A DNA stretch of 64,000 bases from assembly GCF_008692035.1 (NCBI RefSeq), contig NZ_VTFG01000001.1, forward strand, positions 372,001-436,000, in the 5' to 3' direction. Source of the stretch: Pseudomonas marginalis. Its GTDB lineage: Bacteria > Pseudomonadota > Gammaproteobacteria > Pseudomonadales > Pseudomonadaceae. Within the stretch, counting starts at the first letter, position 1. Each line of letters starts with the position of its first letter. Under the pieces are notes generated by a model. It saw nothing but the letters and a program-made list of their open reading frames with translations. It made no database searches and was not told where the DNA came from. Shown here in pieces: positions 45,875-55,024 of the stretch. The position numbers and the translations under genes were made by a program.

Positions 45875-47335
45875 ATGAACAGTCCTGTTTCCCTGGGCAT
45901 TGACCTGGGCACATCGGAACTCAAAGCCATCCTCATGGACGCCACGGGCGCGGTGCTGGCCCATGCCGGCGTGCGCTTGAGCGTGTCGCGCCGGCACAGC
46001 GGCTGGTCTGAACAGGCGCCGGAAGACTGGTGGCAAGCCTGCTTGCAGGCGTTGGCGCAACTGCGCGGACACGAGGCGTTTACCCGCGTGGCCTGTATCG
46101 GCCTGTCGGGGCAGATGCACGGCGCGGTGTTGCTGGGGGCGGACAACCGCGTGTTGTACCCGGCGATCCTGTGGGACGACTCCCGTGCCGTGGCCGAGGT
46201 CGAACAACTGGGTCCCGGCTTCGCCGACGTCACCGGCAGCCTGCCCATGGCCGGGCTGACCGCGCCGAAACTGCTGTGGCTGCAACGGCATGAGCCCGAG
46301 GTGTTCCAGGCGATTGACTGCGTGCTGTCACCCAAGGATTACCTGCGCTTGCGTTTGAGTGGCGAGCGCATCAGCGAGATGTCCGACGCGGCGGGTACGT
46401 TGTGGCTGGATGTGGCGCGGCGGGCATGGTTTACCCCTATGGTTCGCGCTACAGGCCTTACGCCCGGGCAATTGCCCAGGCTGGTGGAGGGTGGTGCGGC
46501 GAGCGCGTTGTTGACGGCCATGGGACTGGGCCTGTCAGTTGACGTGGTGATTGCCGGCGGTGGCGGTGACAACCCTGTGGCGGCAGTCGGCATCGGCGCG
46601 GTCAATGCCGGTGATGGCTTCATTACCCTTGGCACCAGCGCGGCCATTGTTGCGATCACCGATCACGCTGCAGGCAACCCGGCCAGTGCAGTGCACAGCT
46701 TCTGCCACGCGCTGCCCAACCGCTGGTACACCATGGGCGCCATGCTCGCCGGCGCCAGTTGCCTGCGCTGGGTCACACGGCTGACGGGTATGGCCGATGA
46801 GCAAGCGTTGCTGGAGCAGGTGCAGGTGCAATTGCCGATTGAGCAGCACGTGCCTTTGGAGACGCCGTTGTTCCTGCCGTACCTGGCCGGCGAACGCACA
46901 CCCCACAACGATCCTTTGCTGCGCGGCGGCTTCATGAACCTGGGCCACGACTGCACACCGGCGATGCTCGGTTACGCGGTGATGGAAGGGGTGGGTTTCG
47001 GTTTGCTCGATGCGTTGCGCGCGGTGCAATCGACCGGCGCCGACGTTACCGCTTTGGCCCTGGTGGGCGGTGGTGCGCGCAGTGAGTACTGGGCGCAGCT
47101 GCTGGCGAATATCCTGCAGCGGGAAATCTTCACCTTGCAGGGCAGTGAATTGAGCGCGTGTATTGGCGCGGCAAAGCTCGGGTTTGTGGCGATGGGGCAG
47201 GGGGCTGAGTTACTCGCGGCGGGGATGCCGGTTAAAGCCCGGTACACACCTGACCTGATGCAGCAGCCGGTGTTGGCGGCGCGTTATCGCAAGTTTCAAA
47301 GTTTGCTGCCCGCCGCCAAGGCCCTTCACGACTAG
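45875..47335 (+). CDS. xylB: Xylulokinase (FGGY family)
   Basis: 486 residues from ATG 45875. It follows the E. coli XylB pattern closely: LGIDLGTSELKAILMD, WSEQAPEDWWQA, GLSGQMHGAVLL, AILWDDSRAV, SPKDYLRLRLSGERISEMSD, AVHSFCHALPNRW, YLAGERTPHNDP and GGGARSEYWAQLLANI. It phosphorylates D-xylulose to xylulose 5-phosphate for the pentose phosphate pathway. No isomerase or polyol dehydrogenase gene is near, so the imported compound is either D-xylulose itself or is converted by an enzyme encoded elsewhere. Confidence 0.93.
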   Translation: MNSPVSLGIDLGTSELKAILMDATGAVLAHAGVRLSVSRRHSGWSEQAPEDWWQACLQALAQLRGHEAFTRVACIGLSGQMHGAVLLGADNRVLYPAILWDDSRAVAEVEQLGPGFADVTGSLPMAGLTAPKLLWLQRHEPEVFQAIDCVLSPKDYLRLRLSGERISEMSDAAGTLWLDVARRAWFTPMVRATGLTPGQLPRLVEGGAASALLTAMGLGLSVDVVIAGGGGDNPVAAVGIGAVNAGDGFITLGTSAAIVAITDHAAGNPASAVHSFCHALPNRWYTMGAMLAGASCLRWVTRLTGMADEQALLEQVQVQLPIEQHVPLETPLFLPYLAGERTPHNDPLLRGGFMNLGHDCTPAMLGYAVMEGVGFGLLDALRAVQSTGADVTALALVGGGARSEYWAQLLANILQREIFTLQGSELSACIGAAKLGFVAMGQGAELLAAGMPVKARYTPDLMQQPVLAARYRKFQSLLPAAKALHD

Positions 47336-47357
47336 GCTCCTGTTGTGCGTGGTGCTG

Positions 47358-47674
47358 TTGTGGTGAGCAGACCTGTTGTGGTGAGTGAGCTTGTTGTGGT
47401 GAACGGGCCTGTTGTGGTGAGCGGGCTTGTTGTGGTGAGCGGGCTTGCCCCGCGCTGGGCTGCGAAGCAGCCCCAATAAAGGCACCGCGTTTATCCAGGC
47501 ATGGTGAGTGGTCAGGTTTAGGGGCCGCTTCGCGCCCCAGCGCGGGGCAAGCCCGCTCACCACAACAGCCCCGCTCACCACAACAGGCCTGCTTACTACA
47601 ACAAGCCTGCCTGCCACAGGAAGCCTGCTTGCCCAAACAAGCCCGCTCACCACACCCGGCCCACTCTCCACAAG
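47358..47674. repeat. REPIN with tandemly expanded 18-bp arms
   Basis: The left side has five head-to-tail 18-bp units TTGTGGTGAGCGGGCTTG, with variation in the last eight bases (starts 47358, 47376, 47394, 47412, 47430). A core CCCCGCGCTGGGCTGCGAAG and a spacer to about 47520 follow. The right side has the inverse core CGAAGCG-like/CCAGCGCGGGG and then about six reverse-complement units (CAAGCCCGCTCACCACAA at 47549, further units from 47566 and 47584, degenerating towards 47674). The whole 47336-47691 gap consists of this element. REP family as at 853 and 32849. Confidence 0.85.
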
Positions 47675-47691
47675 AATCGGTGTGTTGTTGT

Positions 47692-48135
47692 TCAGTCGTT
47701 GGTCAGCGGCGGCAAACGTCGCTTTACCGGGGTTTTCTTGACGATGGCGGTGTTGGTTTCGGCGTAGGCATTGATCCGATCCAGCAGGCTGTCGAGATGG
47801 TCCATGGTGCGCACATGCAGGCGTGCGATGAAGCAGTCTTCGCCGGTGACCTTGTCGCATTCGGTGAATTCGGGTATCGCCTGGATCTGCCGCTCCACCT
47901 CCTGCAATTTGCCGGGCAGGGGACGGATGCGCACGATGGCTTGCAGCAGGTAGCCGAAGTGCCTGGGGTCGATGTCGACGGTGTAGTGGGTCAGCACGCC
48001 ACGTTCTTCCAGGCGGCGCAGGCGTTCGCCGACGCTGGGCGAGGACAGCCCGGTTTTGCCCGCCAGGGCCTTGAGGGACAACCGCGAGTCATCCGTCAAG
48101 GCGGCGATCAGTTGCTGGTCGATGGTGTCAATCAT
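47692..48135 (-). CDS. Lrp/AsnC-family transcriptional regulator
   Basis: 147 residues. N-terminal helix-turn-helix: IDQQLIAALTDDSRLSLKAL, then LSSPSVGERLRRLEERGVL. The C-terminal RAM domain (IVRIRPLPGKLQEVERQIQA, VTGEDCFIARLHVRTMDHLD) binds amino acids. It is divergent from the EamA exporter gene with a 109-base gap, so it probably controls that exporter. Which amino acid it senses is not visible. Confidence 0.93.
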   Translation of the reverse strand: MIDTIDQQLIAALTDDSRLSLKALAGKTGLSSPSVGERLRRLEERGVLTHYTVDIDPRHFGYLLQAIVRIRPLPGKLQEVERQIQAIPEFTECDKVTGEDCFIARLHVRTMDHLDSLLDRINAYAETNTAIVKKTPVKRRLPPLTND

Positions 48136-48244
48136 GGTGTTCGCCTAATAAGAAAAGGTGATTGCGGGATTCTGCCTTTTTTACCCACTGGAGCCGCTCA
48201 CCAGCAGATTGCCATAATTGAGCCTCACTTGAGGAGCATCAATC

Positions 48245-49147
48245 ATGGATTCATCCATCCGTCTCGGTTCGTGGGAAATGATCGCCGCCATGCTGATCTC
48301 GGGCACCATCGGCTGGTTTGTGCTGGTGTCCGGCGTGTCGGTGATCGAAGTGGTGTTCTGGCGCTGCGTGATCGGCGGCCTGACCCTGTTGCTGGTGTGC
48401 GCGCTGCTCGGCTACCTGCGCCTGGACCTGCTCAGTTGGGCCACGTTCGGCCTGGCGATGCTCAGTGGCGTGGCGATTGTCGGCAACTGGTTGCTGCTGT
48501 TCGAATCCTATTCCCGCGCGTCGATCGCCATCAGCACGGCGGTGTACAACGTGCAGCCGTTCATGTTGGTGATGCTGGCAGCGCTGTTCCTGGGCGAAAA
48601 GATCACCGTGCAGAAACTGGCGTGGTTGAGCGTGGCGTTCCTGGGAATGCTGGCGATCGTCACCGCCCATGGTAATCAGCCAACCGGCGACGATTATCTG
48701 GCGGGCATCGCCTTGGCGCTGGGCGCGGCATTGCTGTATGCGATTGCCGCACTGATCATCAAGCGTTTGAAGGACGTACCACCGCATTTGATGGCGTTGA
48801 TCCAGGTGACCACCGGCGCAGTGTTACTGGCGCCCTTGGTGCCTTGGAACAGCTTGCCTGCCACCACCAACGCCTGGGCGGCATTGGTCACGCTCGGTGT
48901 GGTGCACACCGGCTTGATGTACGTGTTGCTCTATGGCGCGATCCAGAAACTGCCCACCGCCATCACCGGCGCACTGTCGTTTATCTACCCGATTGCGGCG
49001 ATCTTCGTCGATTGGATTGCCTTCGGGCATCGCCTGGGCTGGCTGCAATGGCTGGGGGTGATGGCGATCCTGCTGGCGGCGGCGGGGTTGCAGCGGGGCT
49101 GGTGGTGGCCCCGCTCCCACAGGGTCAGTGCGTGCCCTGAAAGATGA
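48245..49147 (+). CDS. EamA/DMT-family metabolite exporter
   Basis: 300 residues with about ten membrane segments in two EamA repeats (first from MIAAMLISGTIGWFVLVSGV, second from GIALALGAALLYAIAALIIK). The repeat-2 motif FIYPIAAIFVDWIAFGHRLG is typical. GAGGAG lies eight bases before the ATG. Pairing with a divergent Lrp regulator suggests amino acid export. Its last 23 bases overlap the convergent rlhA end. Confidence 0.9.
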   Translation: MDSSIRLGSWEMIAAMLISGTIGWFVLVSGVSVIEVVFWRCVIGGLTLLLVCALLGYLRLDLLSWATFGLAMLSGVAIVGNWLLLFESYSRASIAISTAVYNVQPFMLVMLAALFLGEKITVQKLAWLSVAFLGMLAIVTAHGNQPTGDDYLAGIALALGAALLYAIAALIIKRLKDVPPHLMALIQVTTGAVLLAPLVPWNSLPATTNAWAALVTLGVVHTGLMYVLLYGAIQKLPTAITGALSFIYPIAAIFVDWIAFGHRLGWLQWLGVMAILLAAAGLQRGWWWPRSHRVSACPER

Positions 49148-51104
49148 TATTTTCCGGGTTGAAATGCTCCACCACACTGCCCGGCTGCGGCAACCCAAGG
49201 ATATGCCCCTTGATCTTGCCCACCACGTGCATCTCGCAGGGTTTGCAGTCGAACTTCAACGTCAGCACTTCATCGCCGTGAATCAACTGCATCGGCGCGA
49301 CCTTGGTCTTCACCCCTGTCACCCCCTTGGCCTGTTTAGGGCAGAGGTTGAAGGAGAAACGCAGGCAGTGCTTGGTGATCATCACCGGCACTTCGCCTTT
49401 CTCTTCATGGGCTTCAAAGGCTGCGTCGATCAGCTTCACCCCGTGACGGTGGTAGAAGTCGCGGGCTTTCTGGTTGTAGACGTTGGCCAGGAACGACAGG
49501 TGCGCTTCCGGATACACCGGCGGCGGCGTGGTCTCGGCCTTGCGCCCGCCACGGGGGTGGGCGGCAACACGGGCGGCGGTCAGGGCTTCGATCACTTCGC
49601 GGCGCAATGCCTTGAGCTGCGAGTTGGGGATGAAGAATGCCTGCGGTGCATCCAGTTCGATGCGGGTGGCGTGATACTCGGTGGTACCGAGTTGGCCAAG
49701 CAGGTCGCGCAGGGTGTCCAGCGCCTGTTCCGGTTTGTTGGCCACGCCGAACGGGCCGGGCAGGGTGACGCTGGCGTGGATGCCTTCTTCGCTGGTGGCG
49801 GTGATTTCCAACTGTTCTTCGCGCAGACGTGCGACCCATGACAGGCCGATACGGCGTTCGGCCGAAGTCTTGAGCAACGCCTGCTGCCAGTTGTGGTCGA
49901 GGTTGCGGTTCAGCGGGTGGTTCGGGCGCAACTGATGCAGGCCGGCCGGCATTTCATTCGGCTCGACGCGATAGCGGTAGCGCTTCTCACCGTCTTCCTC
50001 GAACTCGCCCTTGGGCTCGGCGATGTTGGCGCGGAAGCCCACCACCTCGCGCTTGACCAGCACATTGAGGCCGTCGCCGTTGGACAGCGGCTCATGGGTG
50101 ATCACTTGCAGGTCACGCTTGCCGGCTTTTTCCACCACACCCACCGGCAAACCGGTGAAGGTCGGGGTGTCGAAGGCGCCGATGTCGATCTTGCGGTCGC
50201 TGACAAAGTAGTCGGTGCTGCCACGGTGGAAGGTTTTTTCCGGGTCGGGCAGGAAGAAGTGCGCGGTACGGCCGCTGGACGCGCGGGCCAGGTCCGGACG
50301 GTCTTCGAGGATTTCGTCGAGGCGCTGGCGGTAATAGGCGGTAATGTTCTTCACATAACCCATGTCCTTGTAGCGGCCTTCGATCTTGAAGGAGCGCACG
50401 CCGGCTTCCACCAGCGCGCGCAGGTTGGCGCTCTGGTTGTTGTCTTTCATCGACAACAGGTGCTTTTCAAAGGCCACGACGCGGCCCTGGTCGTCTTTCA
50501 AGGTGTACGGCAGGCGGCAGGCCTGGGAGCAGTCCCCACGGTTGGCGCTGCGGCCATTTTGCGCGTGGGAGATATTGCACTGCCCGGAGAAGGCCACGCA
50601 CAGGGCGCCGTGGATAAAGAACTCGATGGCGGCATCGGTCTCGTCGGCGATGGCGCGGATTTCCTGCAGGTTCAGCTCGCGGGCCAACACCAACTGCGAG
50701 AACCCGGCCTGGTCGAGGAACTTGGCGCGGCCCAGGGTGCGGATGTCGGTCTGGGTGCTGGCGTGCAGCTCGATGGGCGGAATATCCAGCTCCATCACGC
50801 CAAGGTCCTGCACGATCAACGCATCGACACCGGCGTCGTAGAGCTGATGGATCAGCTTGCGCGCGGCTTCGAGTTCGTTGTCATGCAAGATGGTGTTGAT
50901 AGTCGTGAACACGCGGGCGTGGTAACGACGGGCGAATTCCACCAGTTGAGCGATATCGCTCACTTCGTTGCACGCGTTATGGCGCGCGCCGAAGCTGGGG
51001 CCGCCGATGTAGATGGCGTCGGCGCCATGCAGGATGGCCTCGCGCGCGATGGCGACATCGCGGGCAGGGCTGAGCAATTCCAGGTGATGCTTGGGCAAGG
51101 ACAT
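49125..51104 (-). CDS. rlhA: U32-family peptidase-like 23S rRNA C2501 hydroxylation protein
   Basis: 659 codons from ATG 51104. The U32 signature and cysteine cluster are seen in ELLSPARDVAIAREAILHGA, CVAFSGQCNISHAQNGRSAN and RGDCSQACRLPY. The two-domain length matches E. coli YdcP (RlhA), which hydroxylates C2501 of 23S rRNA with prephenate-derived chemistry, rather than the shorter UbiU/TrhP relatives. The C-terminal part contains LRFSFNLCPKQAKG and a final FNPENIIFQG. Monocistronic. Distinction among U32 members rests on length and overall pattern. Confidence 0.85.
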   Translation of the reverse strand: MSLPKHHLELLSPARDVAIAREAILHGADAIYIGGPSFGARHNACNEVSDIAQLVEFARRYHARVFTTINTILHDNELEAARKLIHQLYDAGVDALIVQDLGVMELDIPPIELHASTQTDIRTLGRAKFLDQAGFSQLVLARELNLQEIRAIADETDAAIEFFIHGALCVAFSGQCNISHAQNGRSANRGDCSQACRLPYTLKDDQGRVVAFEKHLLSMKDNNQSANLRALVEAGVRSFKIEGRYKDMGYVKNITAYYRQRLDEILEDRPDLARASSGRTAHFFLPDPEKTFHRGSTDYFVSDRKIDIGAFDTPTFTGLPVGVVEKAGKRDLQVITHEPLSNGDGLNVLVKREVVGFRANIAEPKGEFEEDGEKRYRYRVEPNEMPAGLHQLRPNHPLNRNLDHNWQQALLKTSAERRIGLSWVARLREEQLEITATSEEGIHASVTLPGPFGVANKPEQALDTLRDLLGQLGTTEYHATRIELDAPQAFFIPNSQLKALRREVIEALTAARVAAHPRGGRKAETTPPPVYPEAHLSFLANVYNQKARDFYHRHGVKLIDAAFEAHEEKGEVPVMITKHCLRFSFNLCPKQAKGVTGVKTKVAPMQLIHGDEVLTLKFDCKPCEMHVVGKIKGHILGLPQPGSVVEHFNPENIIFQGTH

Positions 51105-51174
51105 AGTTTTTTTAGTCAGGCTTGTCACGGTTGAGGCGCGCATTGTAGCTGTGAAATGCCTGACCGGCATTACT

Positions 51175-51555
51175 TCAGGCTTGAGCGGCCATCGCGGTGA
51201 CTTCCACACGCATGCCGTCTACCGCCAGTGCAGCCACGCCAACCGCCGCGCGCACGGGCCAGGGCTTGGCAAAGAAGCGTTTGTAGACCTCATTGAAGGC
51301 GGCGCGGTCGGCCATATCGGTCAGATAAATGGTCAGGTGCATGACCCGGTCCATGGAGCTGCCGGCTTTTTCCAGCGCGACTTTCAGCGCTTGCAGGGTG
51401 CATTCGCTTTGCAGGGTGATATCGCCCAGTTCCAGGCTGCCGTCGGCGCGGGTCGGGATCTGGGTGGAGACCAGGATGCCGTTGAAACCGACAACGTCGG
51501 AGGAAATCGAGTCGGCATCCGGATCGGGGGTGTAGGACAGGTCGTGGTTGGCCAT
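51175..51555 (-). CDS. RidA/YjgF-family protein
   Basis: 126 residues from ATG 51555. The family fold is indicated by GFNGILVSTQIPTRADGSLE, CTLQALKVALEKAGSSMDRV and MHLTIYLTDMADRAAFNEVY, with the C-terminal RAAVGVAALAVDGMRVEVTA. The usual active-site Arg (RxxVGV) is present. It hydrolyses reactive enamine/imine intermediates or a related compound. Same strand and 72 bases downstream of the KAS II-like gene, so possibly co-transcribed. Confidence 0.9.
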   Translation of the reverse strand: MANHDLSYTPDPDADSISSDVVGFNGILVSTQIPTRADGSLELGDITLQSECTLQALKVALEKAGSSMDRVMHLTIYLTDMADRAAFNEVYKRFFAKPWPVRAAVGVAALAVDGMRVEVTAMAAQA

Positions 51556-51627
51556 GGGCGCCTCTTGTTGGCAATAACGGAAAGGCGCCATGGTCCCCGA
51601 AAACAATCCCAGGGGCAAACCGCTGGC

Positions 51628-52896
51628 TTATACCCAGCGGCGGAACAACACGCTGGCATTTACGCCACCAAACCCGAAGCCGTTGGACAGCGCGTATTCA
51701 ATCGCCATCGGCCGCGCATCACCGCGCACCATGTCCAGCCCCTCGGCCAGGTCATCCGGGTGTTCCAGGTTGAGGGTCACCGGTGCGACCTGATCGCGCA
51801 GGGCAAGTACGGTGAAGACCGCCTCGATCCCGCCTGCTGCCCCGAGCAAGTGGCCGGTGGCGGACTTGGTCGAGCTGATCGCCAGCTGGCCACCGACACC
51901 GAATACGGTCCTGATAGCTGCCAATTCGCCCTTGTCGCCCACCGGCGTCGAGGTGGCGTGGGCATTCAGGTACTGCACCGCGGACGCCTCGATCCCCGCC
52001 TGACGCAACGCCTGCGTCATCGCTCGGCGCGCGCCGTCACCGTCTTCCGGGCCGGCGGTCATATGGTACGCATCGGCACTGGTGCCGTAGCCCACCAATT
52101 CGGCAATAGGCCGGGCACCGCGTGCCAGGGCGTGTTGCAGTTCCTCGATGACCAGGATGCCGGCGCCTTCGCCCATCACAAAGCCGTCCCGAGCCTGATC
52201 GAACGGGCGCGAGGCGCGCTCGGGGGCGTCGTTGAAGGCGCTGGACAAGGCCCGTGCAGCGGCGAAGCCGCCCAGGCTGACCCGGTGGATCGCCGCTTCG
52301 GCGCCCCCGCACACTGCCACATCCACTTCGCCCGCACGGATCATCCGCGCGGCGTCGCCAATGGCCTGCACACCCGCGGCACAGGCCGTGACCGGCGCTC
52401 CCAGCGGGCCTTTCAAGCCATAGTTGATCGACACATGCCCGGCGGCCATGTTGCTCAGGAACGATGGGATGGTGAACGGCGACAAACGTCGCGGCCCCTT
52501 GCTGTCGGTGGTACGTACCGCCTCGGCGATGGCCGGAAAACCGCCGACGCCCGAGGCAATAATGGTGGCGGTGCGTTCCTGCTGCTGCGCGGTGTTCGGT
52601 GCCCAGCCGGCCTGCTTCAGGGCTTCGTCGGCCGCCGCCAGGGCGAACAGGATAAAACGGTCCATCTTGCGCTGCTCTTTTGCCGCCAGCAGGCGATCAG
52701 GATCGAACCCGGCTTCAGGGTCCTGCAGCACGCTCTGCACTTGGCCGCCGATGCTGATGGCCAGGTCGCCGATCAGTTCTTCAGGCAGGCGACGAATGCC
52801 CGACTGCCCGTTCAACAGGCGTTTCCAGGTTGACTCCACATCGGCGCCCAACGGTGTCAGCGCACCCATGCCTGTCACAACGATACGTTTACTCAT
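51628..52896 (-). CDS. Stand-alone beta-ketoacyl-ACP synthase II (FabF-like)
   Basis: 422 residues from ATG 52896 (GGAG ten bases upstream). The thiolase fold catalytic triad is present: Cys in VTACAAGVQAIGDAAR, His in LNAHATSTPVGDKGE and His in ATGHLLGAAGGIEAVF. It is not next to acpP or other fab genes, so it is an accessory condensing enzyme. Together with RidA and the divergent HxlR regulator it may serve a special lipid or small metabolite. It is near typical FabF length and looks intact. Confidence 0.9.
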   Translation of the reverse strand: MSKRIVVTGMGALTPLGADVESTWKRLLNGQSGIRRLPEELIGDLAISIGGQVQSVLQDPEAGFDPDRLLAAKEQRKMDRFILFALAAADEALKQAGWAPNTAQQQERTATIIASGVGGFPAIAEAVRTTDSKGPRRLSPFTIPSFLSNMAAGHVSINYGLKGPLGAPVTACAAGVQAIGDAARMIRAGEVDVAVCGGAEAAIHRVSLGGFAAARALSSAFNDAPERASRPFDQARDGFVMGEGAGILVIEELQHALARGARPIAELVGYGTSADAYHMTAGPEDGDGARRAMTQALRQAGIEASAVQYLNAHATSTPVGDKGELAAIRTVFGVGGQLAISSTKSATGHLLGAAGGIEAVFTVLALRDQVAPVTLNLEHPDDLAEGLDMVRGDARPMAIEYALSNGFGFGGVNASVLFRRWV

Positions 52897-53003
52897 GATC
52901 AATCGACTCCGGTTGCGTTGAGGGTCCAGACCTTATGGACGTCACTATCATGATGAAAGTAACATGGCGTCACACAACTGTGCACCGGCCCCAAGGAATC
53001 CTT

Positions 53004-53492
53004 ATGCAACGCAAGTCCCTGACCCGCGACGAATGCCCCATCGCCCGCAGCCTCGACCGGGTAGGGGAGTGGTGGAGCATCCTGATCATGCGCGACGCGT
53101 TGCAGGGGCTGCGCCGCTTCGATGAGTTCTCGCGCAGCCTGGGCATCGCACCGAACATGCTCACGCGTCGCCTGACAGCGTTGGTGGAGGCGGGGATGCT
53201 GGAGCGCAGGGCCTACAGTGAGCGGCCGCCGCGTTATGAATATGTGCCGACCGCCAAGGGCGAGGATTTCCGCATGGTGCTGATGTCGCTGGTGGCGTGG
53301 GGTAACCGGCATTACGCCGAAGAAGGCACCAGTGTCGAGTTGGTCGAGCGGGACACGGGGCGGCCGGTGCAGCCGATGTTGGCGAGTGCAGAGGGACACA
53401 TCGTAGCGTTGGAGGACTGTGTGTTGCAGGCCGGCCCGGCGGCCAGTACCGGTATGCGGGAGCGCTTGGCTTCGCTTGCCGCAAAGCCTTGA
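53004..53492 (+). CDS. HxlR-family transcriptional regulator
   Basis: 162 residues from ATG 53004 (AAGGA upstream); an earlier in-frame ATG at 52935 is less likely. Winged helix typical of HxlR: CPIARSLDRVGEWWSILIMR, then GLRRFDEFSRSLGIAPNMLT and RRLTALVEAGMLERRAYSER. The conserved N-terminal Cys can act in redox or electrophile sensing. It is divergent from the KAS II-like gene (107-base gap) and probably regulates it. Confidence 0.92.
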   Translation: MQRKSLTRDECPIARSLDRVGEWWSILIMRDALQGLRRFDEFSRSLGIAPNMLTRRLTALVEAGMLERRAYSERPPRYEYVPTAKGEDFRMVLMSLVAWGNRHYAEEGTSVELVERDTGRPVQPMLASAEGHIVALEDCVLQAGPAASTGMRERLASLAAKP

Positions 53493-53547
53493 ATCCTGCG
53501 GGCTCAAGCAATAATTTGACGCCAGAAAATAATCCTGCTGCGCCCCT

Positions 53548-53574
53548 TAAAGTCGCGTATTTCCCAGCCGATAG
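53548..53574 (+). promoter_or_regulatory. Sigma-28 (FliA) promoter of the chemoreceptor gene
   Basis: TAAAGTCG, exactly 11 bases, then GCCGATAG: this matches the FliA consensus TAAAGTTT-N11-GCCGATAA in 13 of 16 positions. It ends 42 bases before the chemoreceptor ATG. Confidence 0.8.
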
Positions 53575-53616
53575 CGAGTCAAGACACAGGTTTTTCCGCA
53601 CGGCTGAGGGCTCGTC

Positions 53617-54972
53617 ATGTTCAATACAACACTCAAAACCGAACTGGCGGCCAGGACGGCCGAAGTCACCGAGTACAAAGGACTGATCAGCGCCCTGGAA
53701 CGCTCCATGGCGGTCGTCGAATTCGACCTCAACGGCAAGGTCCTGCGTGCCAACGATAACTTCCTGAAAACCCTGGGCTACAGTCGCGACCAATTGGCGA
53801 GCAAATCCCACCGGGACTTTTGCTTGCCGGCGCTGACCAACAGCCCCGCCTACAGCCAGTTCTGGGGTGAGCTCAAGGCCGGTAAGTTCGTATCGGGCAC
53901 CTTCAAGCGCGTGGATGCCCACGGCAAGACGGTCTGGTTGGAAGCCAGCTACAACCCGGTACTGGATGAGCGTGGCCAAGTGCTGAAAGTGGTCAAGTAC
54001 GCCCTGGATGTCACCGCCAAAGTCGAACAGGAGGCGGCGACCCGCAGCAAACTGGCCGCAGTGGATCGGGCCATGGCAGTGATCGAGTTCGACTTGAACG
54101 GTCAGGTGCTGGACGCCAACGAGAACTTTCTGCACGTCATGGGCTATACGCTGGCCGAAATCAAAGGCAAGCACCACCGCCTGTTTTGCGAACCCAGCCT
54201 GATCAACAGCAGCGAGTACACCGACTTCTGGCGACGCTTGAACAACGGTGAATTTTTCACCGGGCAATTCAAACGTCTCGGCAAGCATGGCCGTGTCGCG
54301 TGGCTGGAGGCCAGTTACAACCCGGTCTACGACGGCGACGGCACGCTGATCAAGATCGTCAAGTTTGCCAGTGACATCACTGAACGCGTGGAAAAGTTCG
54401 AGGAAGACTCACGCGGCGCCTCCCGGGCCTACCATATTTCCTCCGAGACCGAGCGGTTTGCCGAACATGGCACCCAGGTAATCCATGAAACCGCCGCTGA
54501 AATGCGCCGGATCGCGGAGAACATCGGCGCGTCGGCGCGTCTGGTCGGGCAATTGGGCGAGCGCTCCGAGCAAATTACCGCCATCGTCAATACCATTCGA
54601 GGCATCGCCGACCAAACCAACCTGTTGGCCCTCAACGCGGCCATCGAGGCTGCCCGTGCGGGCGACCAAGGGCGTGGTTTTGCCGTGGTGGCCGATGAGG
54701 TCAGGCAGTTGGCGGGGCGTACCAGCCGCTCGACTGCGGAAATCGCCGAAATGATCGGCATGATCCTGTCGGAAACCCGCGACGCGGTGGCCAGCATGAG
54801 CTCCACCCAAGAGGGCGCGCAACGCGGCGTGAACCTGGCCGACCAGGCGGGTTCGGTGATTTTGCAGATCCGCACCAGCACCAGTGATGCGGTGCAGGCC
54901 GTGAGTATGTTTGCGTCGAAACTGGATGAGTCGGAAGTGATTCCAAAAACTGCCGTCGGCTGGGTAGGCTGA
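53617..54972 (+). CDS. Soluble PAS-PAS methyl-accepting chemotaxis protein (BdlA/Aer-like)
   Basis: 451 residues without any membrane helix. Two PAS domains at about residues 25-140 and 150-265 ([20 protein letters not shown] and [20 protein letters not shown] are near duplicates). The signalling domain has the hairpin tip [20 protein letters not shown] followed by [16 protein letters not shown]. This architecture is that of P. aeruginosa BdlA, a cytoplasmic receptor in biofilm dispersal. The FliA promoter upstream ties it to the flagellar regulon. The sensed signal is unknown; haem or FAD binding cannot be judged. Confidence 0.92.
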   Translation: MFNTTLKTELAARTAEVTEYKGLISALERSMAVVEFDLNGKVLRANDNFLKTLGYSRDQLASKSHRDFCLPALTNSPAYSQFWGELKAGKFVSGTFKRVDAHGKTVWLEASYNPVLDERGQVLKVVKYALDVTAKVEQEAATRSKLAAVDRAMAVIEFDLNGQVLDANENFLHVMGYTLAEIKGKHHRLFCEPSLINSSEYTDFWRRLNNGEFFTGQFKRLGKHGRVAWLEASYNPVYDGDGTLIKIVKFASDITERVEKFEEDSRGASRAYHISSETERFAEHGTQVIHETAAEMRRIAENIGASARLVGQLGERSEQITAIVNTIRGIADQTNLLALNAAIEAARAGDQGRGFAVVADEVRQLAGRTSRSTAEIAEMIGMILSETRDAVASMSSTQEGAQRGVNLADQAGSVILQIRTSTSDAVQAVSMFASKLDESEVIPKTAVGWVG

Positions 54973-54987
54973 TCGCGTCTTAGGCGT

Positions 54988-55010
54988 GGAGAGGGAGCCA
55001 TTCCCTCTCC
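54988..55010. terminator. Hairpin between chemoreceptor and porin genes
   Basis: GGAGAGGGA (54988-54996) and TCCCTCTCC (55002-55010) form a perfect 9-bp stem with loop GCCAT between two convergent genes. No T run follows on the plus strand, so termination is inferred from position. Confidence 0.65.
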
Positions 55011-55024
55011 TGACAAGGCTCCCT

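Noticed and set aside
47358..47674. CRISPR array
   Set aside because: Units are 18 bp, directly abutting without unique spacers, in mirror orientation on two sides, and carry the REP sequence; no cas genes nearby.
49893..52833. Plus-strand frames of 413 and 580 codons opposite rlhA and the KAS II gene
   Set aside because: Shadow frames with biased composition; the minus-strand genes have intact catalytic motifs.
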